The notes under the pieces were generated by a model that saw only the letters and a program-made list of their open reading frames with translations, had not been told where the DNA came from and ran no database searches. A stretch of DNA of 28,279 nucleotides from an uncultured Akkermansia sp. (GTDB lineage: Bacteria; Verrucomicrobiota; Verrucomicrobiia; Verrucomicrobiales; Akkermansiaceae): contig CAJGCV010000016.1 in the NCBI GenBank assembly GCA_904501915.1, positions 1 through 28,279 of the forward strand, in the 5' to 3' direction. The position numbers were made by a program, and so were the translations under genes. Shown in pieces: positions 7,194 to 14,519 of this stretch; positions within the stretch are counted from its first letter, which is position 1; each line of letters begins with the position of its first letter.

Positions 7194-8831
7194 ATGCTTC
7201 CCTACCAGACAAGCTCCCGTAAAGAAGAGGGTATCGTCATCGTCGGTCTCGGTGGTGCCGGTGCCAGTATCCTGCAGCGTTTCAGCGGTTCCAGCGCTGA
7301 AAATGTGCGCCTCAGCATTATGTCGCTGGATGAGCGCCTGGGGCGCGAATGCGGCAATGTGGAATTCATTCAGCTGGGGGCGGGGTTGAACCACGGCCTT
7401 GGCTCCGGTGGCGATCCCGAGGTGGCGCGCCTTGCGATAGAGGAAAGCAACGGGCAGATAGATGCGCTGCTGCGTGGTGCACGCCTGCTGGTGATGGTGG
7501 TCGGACTTGGCGGTGGCACGGGTTCGGGTGTGGCGCCGGTGCTGGCACGCAAGGCTAAGGAAGCGGGGCTGTTCCTTGTGTCTGTTGTGGTGATGCCGTT
7601 CAGTTTCGAAGGTGCCCGGCGCCGCAGCCAGGCAGATAAGGCGCTGGAGGAGATAGCCGGTATCTCAGACATTGTGTTCTGTTTTGAAAACGACTACATG
7701 GAAGATCTCTTCCGCAGCCGCACAGGCGCACAGGCTGTTTTTGAGGAAGCCAATGCATTGCTTTCGCAGGCAACGGCCTCTGTGCCCCTGCTGTCCAATT
7801 CGCCTGGTATCATCAACATCGGGCTGGATGAGTTGGTAACTGCTCTGGATAACAATGATTCCCGCTGCATCTACGGCGCCGGCAAGGGCTATGGCGCGAA
7901 TCGTGCTGCAGATGCAGCCCGCGCGGCTCTGGAATCCCCCCTGGTGGCTTATCACGATGCCATCAGGCATGCCCGCACCGTCATCGTGCATATTGCCGGA
8001 GGCAACAACATGTCGCTGGCAGAATTGCGCGTGGCTATGGAAACCGTACGCGCCGGACTCGGCGGTGACGATGTGAATATCTTCTTTGGTGCTGCGGTCA
8101 AGGCTCATCTGGGTGAGGAAATGCGCGTGAGCATCATCGCCTCTGTCGATTTTCATGAGATGCAGGCTGCAGTAGCCGCAGATGCTGCAGCGGCAGAACA
8201 GGAGCTCCCGGCCGAAGCCCCCATGGCGGAGGAAGAGCCTGAGCTGGAAGAGGAAATGGAGCAGCTGGAGGTTGCGGAGGAAGAATATACCGAGCCGGAG
8301 TATGAGGATGAACCGGAACTAGAGAGCAGTGAACCCCTGCTGGAGCCAGAGGAAGAAATGCCGCTTCCTGTCTATGCCCCGACGCCCGAGCCTGTGGTTG
8401 AACCGGAGCCGCTTCCCTCGTGGGAGCCTATACCGGAACCTGCTCCTGCCCCCGTTTCTGCGCCCGCACCCGCGCCGCGCGAAGCGCGTCAGAGTGAATT
8501 CAATCTTGATATGGCTTTCGGCACGGCGGATGATGAAGTGCCGGCAGATTCCATGGAGCGCGTGGCAGATATATTTGGAGACGATGATGACCTGGAGCAA
8601 ATGATGGCCAGGCACACCGCATCGCCTGCGCGCACAGCCGGCAAGATAAACGTGTTCCCCAAGAAAGCCGAAGTGGAGGCAGAGGAGGCCCTTTCAGCCC
8701 GGGTGCGCAGCATGTTCGAGGACGATGAGCCTGTGGAAGATAACTTCGCGCCCCAGCCCGCACCGCGTTCCATTCCCCGCCATTCCTCGCTGGGGTATAA
8801 CGATATGCGGGATATTTTCCCGGGCGGTTAA
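7194..8831 (+). CDS. ftsZ: Divergent, long-tailed cell division GTPase FtsZ
   Basis: A 545-residue FtsZ, longer than the usual 350-450. The GTP-binding half has GLGGAGASIL (19-27 region), LGAGLNHGLGSGGDPEVAR, and the tubulin signature GGGTGSG at 106-112, followed by VVMPFSFEGARRR. The T7 synergy loop reads PGIINIGLDELVTAL; aligned to the E. coli segment around NVDFAD, the two catalytic Asp positions are Gly210 and Glu213, with an Asp shifted to 212. The loop completes the GTPase site of the neighbouring subunit, so turnover may be altered. From about residue 325 a Pro- and Glu-rich low-complexity linker of roughly 200 residues leads to a short ending, GYNDMRDIFPGG, that resembles a degenerate FtsA-binding C-terminal peptide. 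It follows ftsA directly and ends in a terminator at 8853-8890. Confidence 0.92.
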   Translation: MLPYQTSSRKEEGIVIVGLGGAGASILQRFSGSSAENVRLSIMSLDERLGRECGNVEFIQLGAGLNHGLGSGGDPEVARLAIEESNGQIDALLRGARLLVMVVGLGGGTGSGVAPVLARKAKEAGLFLVSVVVMPFSFEGARRRSQADKALEEIAGISDIVFCFENDYMEDLFRSRTGAQAVFEEANALLSQATASVPLLSNSPGIINIGLDELVTALDNNDSRCIYGAGKGYGANRAADAARAALESPLVAYHDAIRHARTVIVHIAGGNNMSLAELRVAMETVRAGLGGDDVNIFFGAAVKAHLGEEMRVSIIASVDFHEMQAAVAADAAAAEQELPAEAPMAEEEPELEEEMEQLEVAEEEYTEPEYEDEPELESSEPLLEPEEEMPLPVYAPTPEPVVEPEPLPSWEPIPEPAPAPVSAPAPAPREARQSEFNLDMAFGTADDEVPADSMERVADIFGDDDDLEQMMARHTASPARTAGKINVFPKKAEVEAEEALSARVRSMFEDDEPVEDNFAPQPAPRSIPRHSSLGYNDMRDIFPGG

Positions 8832-8852
8832 GATAATTTCCAACGCATTGTG

Positions 8853-8892
8853 CAGAGCGGGGCAGAACAAGCTTGTTTTGCCCCGCTCTGTC
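8853..8892 (+). terminator. Hairpin terminator of ftsZ, overlapping the psd promoter
   Basis: An imperfect palindrome of about 18 bp with one G-T wobble runs over 8853-8890, centred on AAGCTT with GCGGGGC/GCCCCGC in the stem. It follows the ftsZ stop by about 20 bases. The right arm holds the psd -35 and is followed directly by the psd -10, so terminator and promoter share sequence. The T-rich tail is weak. Confidence 0.7.
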
Positions 8893-8901
8893 TGTTATAA
8901 T
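8873..8901 (+). promoter_or_regulatory. Promoter of psd
   Basis: -35 TTGTTT (8873-8878), 17 bases, and a consensus -10 TATAAT (8896-8901) with TGT before it (extended -10). Predicted start is near 8908, two bases before the ATG at 8910, so the mRNA should be leaderless or nearly so. Confidence 0.75.
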
Positions 8902-8909
8902 GACCGCGT

Positions 8910-9818
8910 ATGAATTCACAGGGCATCACCTTATACAATCGCTACACCGGGCAGCTGGAACAGGAAAAAGTGCTGGGCGAGGCAGCCTTGCGCTGGGTGT
9001 ATGGTACACCGCTGGGGCGGCTGAGCCTGCATTTGCTCATCAAGCGTGCGTTTTTCTCCCGCCTCATGGGGTGGATGAAGGATACCCGCAGCAGCGGCAG
9101 CCCGGAGAAATTGAAAGCCTTCGTGGAGGAGTACAATATCAATATGGCAGATTATGAACGCCCGGTAGACCAGTACACGAGCTTCAATGATTTCTTTTAT
9201 CGTAAATTAGCGCCGGGAGCACGCCCGATTTGCGGCGATGGGCAGGTAGCGCTGCCGGCAGATGCCCGCCACAGCGGCTGGCAGGATGCCTCCGAAATTA
9301 CGGGGGTATTTGTGAAGAACCAGCGCTTTGATTTGCCCGCGCTGCTGGGCAGTGCTGAACTGGCAGAGAGGTATGCTCATGGCACTGTGGTGCTTTCCCG
9401 CCTGTGCCCGGTGGATTACCACCGTTTCCACTTCCCCGCGGCGGGTGTACCGGAAGCTCCGGTGCGTATTCCCGGCCCGCTGGCCAGCGTGTCACCGTAT
9501 TGCCTGCGGCATAATCTGGCCTGGCTGTGGACGAATAAGCGCGAACTTACCGTGCTGCACACCGAGACTATGGGAGATGTGCTCTGCCTGGCTGTGGGTG
9601 CCACCGGTGTGGGCGCCATTTACCAGACATACGAACCCGGCAAACCCGTCAACAAAGGTGATGAGCATGGCTACTTCGGTTTCGGCGGCTCTACGGTGAT
9701 GACTTTCTTTGAACCAGGCAAGGTGAAACTGGCAGAGGATATTCTGACCAACACCGCCAACTGCACTGAGACCTTTGCCCGCATGGGTGACGTGCTGGGC
9801 ACGGTGGTTGGATGTTGA
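8910..9818 (+). CDS. psd: Phosphatidylserine decarboxylase
   Basis: A 302-residue pyruvoyl-dependent enzyme that decarboxylates phosphatidylserine to phosphatidylethanolamine at the inner membrane. The N-terminal part carries the YTSFNDFFYRKL region typical of the family. LPADAR (Asp118) and CPVDYHRFHFP (His171/His174) supply the self-processing residues. FGFGGSTVMTFF holds the cleavage site, Gly-Ser261, where Ser becomes the pyruvoyl group and splits the chain into beta and alpha subunits. The GGST form and length resemble the Psd type seen in chlamydiae and clostridia rather than the E. coli LGST form. It has its own promoter, and its 3' hairpin is shared with the convergent hydrolase gene. 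No phosphatidylserine synthase gene is in the window. Confidence 0.93.
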   Translation: MNSQGITLYNRYTGQLEQEKVLGEAALRWVYGTPLGRLSLHLLIKRAFFSRLMGWMKDTRSSGSPEKLKAFVEEYNINMADYERPVDQYTSFNDFFYRKLAPGARPICGDGQVALPADARHSGWQDASEITGVFVKNQRFDLPALLGSAELAERYAHGTVVLSRLCPVDYHRFHFPAAGVPEAPVRIPGPLASVSPYCLRHNLAWLWTNKRELTVLHTETMGDVLCLAVGATGVGAIYQTYEPGKPVNKGDEHGYFGFGGSTVMTFFEPGKVKLAEDILTNTANCTETFARMGDVLGTVVGC

Positions 9819-9843
9819 ATGTAGAATTTTTTAATTCTACATT
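9818..9843. terminator. Shared hairpin between convergent psd and hydrolase genes
   Basis: A perfect 11-bp stem (9818-9828 with 9833-9843) closes on a TTTT loop. It begins at the last base of the psd TGA (9816-9818) and overlaps the TAA of the opposite gene (9842-9844). It probably works as a bidirectional terminator or 3'-end protector; the arms themselves are AT-rich and no clean T-run follows. Confidence 0.6.
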
Positions 9844-10726
9844 ACACCATCAGGGCGTCTGTTTCCACCTCCGGCTCGGGCCAGATAGCTTCGCGCACCA
9901 TGAAGTCCTCCCAGCCCAGGAGGAGCTGCTCAAACGTGGCCGGGCTTACATCGAACTGAGTAATGGTGTGGTCTGCCGTGGGGGAGAGAATGAGCTCCAC
10001 TTTGTTGCCCAGGCGTTCCCATTCGTCGCAGAACCATTGGCGCATTTCGAAATCGAGCAAGGGGTCCAGCATGCCGTGCGCGCAGAAAAGGGCGGGTAGT
10101 TTGCGGCGGAGCAGGGCACAGGGATTCACCGCGTTCGGGTTTGTGGCTTCCGCCGGAATGTTCAGCTGGCGGGCCTCCGGGGCATCGGTATCCACCACGC
10201 CGCGGAAAATGGCAACGCAGGCCGGCTGCAGGGGGAGAATGTCCTCTTTTTTGAACTCCCACCACTTTTTTTCATGAATCATGGGTTGCATGGCGCAGTT
10301 AAGAGCCATGAGCCCTCCGGCATCTGCCCCGGCCAGGGTGATGCGGGCTGCATCAATACCCAGACCGGCAGCGTTGTGGTGCAGCCATTTCCAGGCATCC
10401 AGCCCATCGCCTATAATATCATCCGCCTGCACATTGTAACGGGCGCGTGTGCGATATTCGGGCAGCAGGCACACAATGCCGCGGTGTGCCAGGTGCATGG
10501 CCCAGGATACAAACTCTGTGCTGTATTCCAGCGACCACATGCCACCGCAGAAAAACATGACTGCCGGTGCAAAATGCTCCGGCTTGTGGCCGCGCGGTGC
10601 GAACATGCGCATGCGCAGCGAGGCGCCATCTGCAAACCGCTTCCAGATGAATGAGGGCGCTTGCTCCAGCATCTGGCGATACCGGGCTTCGCCCTCGCGG
10701 TGAGCATTGCGTGGAAATGACGTCAT
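9842..10726 (-). CDS. Alpha/beta hydrolase with Asp at the nucleophile position
   Basis: A 294-residue alpha/beta-hydrolase-fold protein of the esterase/lipase-like (HSL-type) group. The oxyanion-loop region reads VMFFCGGMW, where HGGG is usual. The nucleophile elbow reads LAGADAGGLMAL, so Asp135 stands where the family has Ser in GxSxG. The probable acid and base residues follow in AHGMLDPLLD and SPTADHTITQF. Haloalkane dehalogenases and epoxide hydrolases use Asp as nucleophile in the same fold, so activity on an unusual substrate is possible; an inactive enzyme is equally possible. There is no signal peptide, so it is likely cytoplasmic. The ATG at 10726 suits a promoter at 10739-10767. 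It converges with psd and diverges from a secreted-protein gene. Confidence 0.8.
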   Translation of the reverse strand: MTSFPRNAHREGEARYRQMLEQAPSFIWKRFADGASLRMRMFAPRGHKPEHFAPAVMFFCGGMWSLEYSTEFVSWAMHLAHRGIVCLLPEYRTRARYNVQADDIIGDGLDAWKWLHHNAAGLGIDAARITLAGADAGGLMALNCAMQPMIHEKKWWEFKKEDILPLQPACVAIFRGVVDTDAPEARQLNIPAEATNPNAVNPCALLRRKLPALFCAHGMLDPLLDFEMRQWFCDEWERLGNKVELILSPTADHTITQFDVSPATFEQLLLGWEDFMVREAIWPEPEVETDALMV

Positions 10727-10738
10727 AATACGCCGCTA

Positions 10739-10767
10739 AGTATGCTATTTTCTTGCCAGAAAAGCAA
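10739..10767 (-). promoter_or_regulatory. Promoter of the alpha/beta hydrolase gene
   Basis: On the minus strand -35 TTGCTT (10762-10767), 17 bases, -10 CATACT (10739-10744), 12 bases before the ATG at 10726. It overlaps the divergent promoter at 10753-10781, so the two -35 regions interlock. Confidence 0.5.
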
Positions 10768-10781
10768 GCCTGTTGTAGGTT
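10753..10781 (+). promoter_or_regulatory. Promoter of the secreted-protein gene at 10792
   Basis: -35 TTGCCA (10753-10758), 17 bases, -10 TAGGTT (10776-10781), 10 bases before the ATG at 10792. Start is predicted near 10788, giving a leader of only a few bases. Confidence 0.45.
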
Positions 10782-10791
10782 CTAATCAGTT

Positions 10792-11790
10792 ATGAAAGCT
10801 ATTTTTTTCACATGCTGCCTGCTGGTGGGTACCGTGCTGACTGCCGGGCAGAGCATAGCTGCACCAGAGGCTGATAAAGAGCGCTTCGGCATGCCGCACC
10901 AGGAAACGGTACGCAAGACAGTGGAACGTGTGTACAGCACGTGGCGCCTGGGCATGATGCGCAGCGACGCGCGCGCCTGGAGCAGTGTTACCACAAAGTC
11001 TCGCCAGACCAAAATCCGTAACATGATTGTCTCCCAGAAAGGCGATTTCCCGTCCGATTTCTTTTACCAGCAGCCGGAACCTCCCAGTCTGGATAATTTC
11101 GAGTATATTGGCACCATCACCGGTTGCAATCACCACACTCTGGCTGCTACCTATGTGGGCAATGTGCAGCTGGGCGATAGCAAGGCGGCAGAAAATGCCT
11201 ATGTGGTGCTGATGGTGTTTGAAGATGGTAAATGGAAATTTGACCAGAGCCGCCTGTTTAATCTGACCAGGCTGCCGCAAGTAAAGGAACGCCTGCATAA
11301 GTACGATTTGAGCGTGCTGAAGGAACAGGATGGTTTCCACCCCTACGATGAACCTCCGGCCATTCCTGCGCTTTGCCCGGCTCCTCAGCTTATCGGCAAG
11401 GTGTTTGTGGATGCACCGGGACGCCGTGTGGAAATGAAGATTAATGGAATCTCGGTTCATGAATTTGAGGATGAACGCCGCGCGGATGTGATTTCCGGCG
11501 GGTTGCGCCGCGGTAAGAACACCATCAGCTACACCATTACTACTAATGAGAAACAGCAGCACCCCAGCATGGGAATTGGCCTGTTTGTCATGCCGGAAAC
11601 CCCGGGAAACCAGCCCATCTGCGTGTTTGACCACATTCTCGACGAAACGGATGAAGCCAAGGGTGGCGAGTTTACCTTTGAAATCCGCAATGAGAACATT
11701 GCAGCCATGAATCCGCGTTATACGGGAGTGGCTCCGCAGCCATTCCACGCTGTGCCGCTTAAGAAGCGGCCGGCCAAGGCTGCCAAGTGA
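10792..11790 (+). CDS. Secreted protein of unknown function
   Basis: A 332-residue protein with a Sec-type signal peptide, MKAIFFTCCLLVGTVLTAG, followed by a probable cut after the SIAA segment. The first mature half (about residues 25-170) has a helix with ETVRKTVERVYSTW and a later strand-rich stretch VVLMVFEDGKWKFDQSR, which looks like a small cone-shaped NTF2-type or SnoaL-type fold; this is a weak guess. The second half, from about residue 200, appears beta-rich, with KVFVDAPGRRVEMKINGISV and GLRRGKNTISYTI, as in carbohydrate-binding or Ig-like modules. It ends in a basic Lys/Ala tail. A good terminator at 11805-11832 makes it a single-gene unit. Location is periplasm or outside the cell. 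Confidence 0.75.
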   Translation: MKAIFFTCCLLVGTVLTAGQSIAAPEADKERFGMPHQETVRKTVERVYSTWRLGMMRSDARAWSSVTTKSRQTKIRNMIVSQKGDFPSDFFYQQPEPPSLDNFEYIGTITGCNHHTLAATYVGNVQLGDSKAAENAYVVLMVFEDGKWKFDQSRLFNLTRLPQVKERLHKYDLSVLKEQDGFHPYDEPPAIPALCPAPQLIGKVFVDAPGRRVEMKINGISVHEFEDERRADVISGGLRRGKNTISYTITTNEKQQHPSMGIGLFVMPETPGNQPICVFDHILDETDEAKGGEFTFEIRNENIAAMNPRYTGVAPQPFHAVPLKKRPAKAAK

Positions 11791-11804
11791 GAGTGCTGCT
11801 TCAT

Positions 11805-11832
11805 CCCCCAGCTGTGCCGGCTGGGGGCTTTT
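11805..11832 (+). terminator. Rho-independent terminator
   Basis: An 8-bp stem CCCCCAGC (11805-11812) with GCTGGGGG (11820-11827), seven-base loop, then CTTTT. It ends the secreted-protein gene at 10792. It also lies just past the stop of the convergent U32 gene, but without a T-run on that strand. Confidence 0.85.
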
Positions 11833-14272
11833 ACTTCATATCGGTCACGCCGATGCGGTCGAGCAGGTTGAGCTGCTGCATGAGCTGCTCTGCAGTGGTC
11901 TGGCCTTTCAGGAGATTGCGGTAGTGCTCAATCAGCTCGGTGGTTTTTTCGGCGGTTTCGTCGAGCAGCTCCAGACGGAAGCGGTTCAGGCCGCAGCGGC
12001 GCATGCCGTCCACGTAGCGGGCGGCGGATTGTGCCTGGCCGTTGAACATGGTGTTGCGGCAGCCTTCATCGCTGCGCAGGTAGTGCATGGCGTGTGCCCG
12101 GTCCATGATGCGCACTTTGTGGTGGTCGCAGGGCTGGCCGCAGTCCTTGAAACTGTGTCCCTGGCTCAGGAAAGTGCAGAAGACGCAGTGCTCAGTGTGG
12201 AACATGGGGATGTGCTGGTGCAGCGTGAGCTCCATCGACGGACCGCAACCGCTTGCCAGCAGGTCTGCCAGCTGGGAGGCATTCAGATCGTAGGAGACGG
12301 TGAGTGCCTTCATGCCGAAATCCTGCCACACGGCTACGCTTTCCGGGTTGGCGGTGTTGAGGGAGAAATCTCCCACCATGGGGATGCCTTTGTTGCGGAA
12401 CCAGTACGCTGCACCCAGGTTGCGCACGAGCACGCCATCCGGCGCGGCGGCGGTTATGTATTTGAAGTAACCCGCTTCATGCGGCTTCATGATACGCATG
12501 GTGGCTATCCATATCCGGGTGTCTATATGGTTTTGGCGTATATTTTTAGTCACCTCTTCGTAGCTGCGGATGTTCTTGAAATCCAGGTAGATGCGTTTGA
12601 TGCCGGCATCGGCAGCGGCGTAAGCCTGCCCGGGTTCGCGGCAGAGTACAGAAAGCTTGTACCCCTTTGCCGGAGCGAGGGGAGGGAAGGGGTGGCTCCA
12701 GCCCTTCCAGGTGACGGCGCGGTGTGCAGGGCTGCTGCTCTGTGGTAGTTTTTCTACCAGTTCGCGGCGCATTTTGTTGAGAATGGAGATGGGGAGCATG
12801 AGCCCTTCCTCCAGGTTGCAGGTGCATTTGCCCAGGGTGAAGCCGGTGCCGCCGAGTCGTGCAAATTGCGCTTCGATGACCTCTGCGGTAAGCGGGCGTT
12901 TTTCCGCGGGTTCGAGCGGCTGGCCGCTGCCCACAGTGATGCCGCGGCAGGTGGCGGAAAGCTGGCCGCCGAGGCGGCCTTCGAAATGGATTTCGAGCAA
13001 CTCGCCCGGTGCAGTGGCTGCATGGCGGTCGAAATTGCACCAGGTGCCATGCAGGTATTTATCCAGCGCGGGGTCGGCAGTTTTCCAGAGTAAATCACCC
13101 GGGCGTACGAATCGCCAGTTGATGTGGCTGCCTTTGCCGTGGAAAAAGAGACGGGTTCCCTGCACGCGCCAGATGCGGCCGCCTTGTTCTTCGTTGCGGT
13201 CCTGGCCGGCGTCAATGACGAAGCCATCGCCGGGGGCTATGGTGATGAGCGGGGCAGCGTCCAGCTCAACCCAGCCCTCGCCGCAGCGGATGATGCGCCC
13301 GGCAAGTGCGCCGCGTTTCTTGCCGAAACGCCCGTGCGTGAGCAGGGGGTGGTCTGTGCCATCGAGCCAGCCCGTGGAGAAACCGCGTGAAAAGGCCATC
13401 TGCATGGCATAGAGGTCGCGCTTGCGCTTTTCGGCGTGAAGCGGTCTGCCAGCCAGTGCGGCATCTATGGCGCGGCGGTAGGCGCGAGTGGTGGCGGCCA
13501 CATATTCGGGGCTTTTGAGACGCCCTTCAATCTTGAAGCTGTGCACCCCGGCAGCAATCATCTGCGGTACGCGGTCGAGGGCGCATAAATCCTGAGGAGA
13601 GAAGATATAGCGGCGTTCGCCGAGGTCGCGCAGGCGGCCATCAACCTCCAGCTTGTAGGGCATGCGGCAGGCCTGGGCGCACTCGCCGCGGTTGGCGCTG
13701 CGCTGCCCCAGGGTTTCACTGGTGAGACACTGCCCTGAGTATGCCACGCAGAGCGCGCCGTGGCAGAATACCTCGATGGGTTTGGTGGTGGCTTTTGCGC
13801 AGGCTTCGATTTCGCGCAGGGAGAGTTCGCGCGAAAGGACAATCTGCTGCGGGTCAAACAATTCATCCACCAGGCGCACAGCCTCCGGGCTGCTCACGGT
13901 CATCTGCGTGGATATATGCAGTTCGATGCTCCATCGCCCGGCTTTGCGGTGCTGGGAAATGAGACGGGCCAGCCCCATATCCTGCACAATCACGCCATCT
14001 ACACCGGCTGAGTCCAATGCGTCAAGATAGGCAACAGCCTGTTCGAACTCTGCCGGGAATATGAGCACGTTCATGGTGACGTAGCCGCGTACGCCATGGC
14101 TGTGCAGAAAGGGTATGAGGGCGTTGAGGTCGTCCAGCCTGAAGTTGTCTGCGCGCATGCGCGCGTTGAACTGGTCAAGCCCGAAGTAGATGGCATCTGC
14201 CCCATTGGCAACAGCTGCGCGTGCGCAGTCCCAATTACCTGCTGGTGCAAGTACTTCCGGCTTTTTGTTCAT
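11831..14272 (-). CDS. U32 family protein, RlhA-like, with two U32-type modules
   Basis: An 813-residue protein of the peptidase U32 family, whose studied members (RlhA, TrhP) hydroxylate RNA rather than cut peptides. The first module starts PEVLAPAGNWDCARAAVANG and holds the signature EVFCHGALCVAYSGQC plus ANRGECAQACRMPY; Cys170, 175, 182, 198 and 202 could bind an iron-sulfur cluster. A central region resembles the DUF3656 domain of RlhA. The last 250 residues look like a second U32 barrel, with ELTLHQHIPMFHTEHCVFC and FKDCGQPCDHHKV as another Cys cluster. RlhA makes 5-hydroxycytidine in 23S rRNA; that role here is inferred. I chose the ATG at 14272, 19 bases after the preceding gene's stop; a TTG start at 14323 would overlap that gene and adds no family sequence. 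Confidence 0.88.
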   Translation of the reverse strand: MNKKPEVLAPAGNWDCARAAVANGADAIYFGLDQFNARMRADNFRLDDLNALIPFLHSHGVRGYVTMNVLIFPAEFEQAVAYLDALDSAGVDGVIVQDMGLARLISQHRKAGRWSIELHISTQMTVSSPEAVRLVDELFDPQQIVLSRELSLREIEACAKATTKPIEVFCHGALCVAYSGQCLTSETLGQRSANRGECAQACRMPYKLEVDGRLRDLGERRYIFSPQDLCALDRVPQMIAAGVHSFKIEGRLKSPEYVAATTRAYRRAIDAALAGRPLHAEKRKRDLYAMQMAFSRGFSTGWLDGTDHPLLTHGRFGKKRGALAGRIIRCGEGWVELDAAPLITIAPGDGFVIDAGQDRNEEQGGRIWRVQGTRLFFHGKGSHINWRFVRPGDLLWKTADPALDKYLHGTWCNFDRHAATAPGELLEIHFEGRLGGQLSATCRGITVGSGQPLEPAEKRPLTAEVIEAQFARLGGTGFTLGKCTCNLEEGLMLPISILNKMRRELVEKLPQSSSPAHRAVTWKGWSHPFPPLAPAKGYKLSVLCREPGQAYAAADAGIKRIYLDFKNIRSYEEVTKNIRQNHIDTRIWIATMRIMKPHEAGYFKYITAAAPDGVLVRNLGAAYWFRNKGIPMVGDFSLNTANPESVAVWQDFGMKALTVSYDLNASQLADLLASGCGPSMELTLHQHIPMFHTEHCVFCTFLSQGHSFKDCGQPCDHHKVRIMDRAHAMHYLRSDEGCRNTMFNGQAQSAARYVDGMRRCGLNRFRLELLDETAEKTTELIEHYRNLLKGQTTAEQLMQQLNLLDRIGVTDMK

Positions 14273-14291
14273 GAGGTGTACTGATAGTGGT

Positions 14292-14513
14292 TCAGGCCAT
14301 GCTGCGGATGCGTGCCCGCTCAAAATCGGCAGGGCAGATGGTGACGTTTACCTTGTCGCCAGGTTTGATGACCTCCAGAAGGTGCGCTTCTTTGAGCTGC
14401 ACAAAGGCAACGGTTGCTTTCCCGTTGGGCAGGGTGGCGTGAAATGCAGTAGGTGCAAAGCGCTCGCAGATGGTGCAGACGCAGTCGATGTATTGGGAAG
14501 GATATTGGTTCAT
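14292..14513 (-). CDS. Small IF-1-like OB-fold protein with N-terminal cysteines
   Basis: A 73-residue protein. From residue 24 it reads FHATLPNGKATVAFVQL, then VIKPGDKVNVTICPADFERARI, which lines up with the OB fold of translation initiation factor IF-1 (ENG...GDKV.V...P.D..RGRI). Unlike IF-1 it starts with MNQYPSQYIDCVCTICERF, so Cys11, Cys13 and Cys16 form a close cluster that might bind metal or be redox sensitive. It is probably an RNA- or ribosome-binding accessory protein, not the essential IF-1 itself. The ATG is six bases after the asmA-like stop, and the U32 gene starts 19 bases after its own stop, so the three genes are an operon. The link to an RNA-hydroxylase-type gene supports an RNA role. 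Assignment is from motif spacing only. Confidence 0.6.
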   Translation of the reverse strand: MNQYPSQYIDCVCTICERFAPTAFHATLPNGKATVAFVQLKEAHLLEVIKPGDKVNVTICPADFERARIRSMA

Positions 14514-14519
14514 GGTCTG

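Noticed and set aside
6458..7195. 245-codon open frame antisense to ftsA
   Set aside because: FtsA is complete with all motifs on the other strand; this frame shows no family features.
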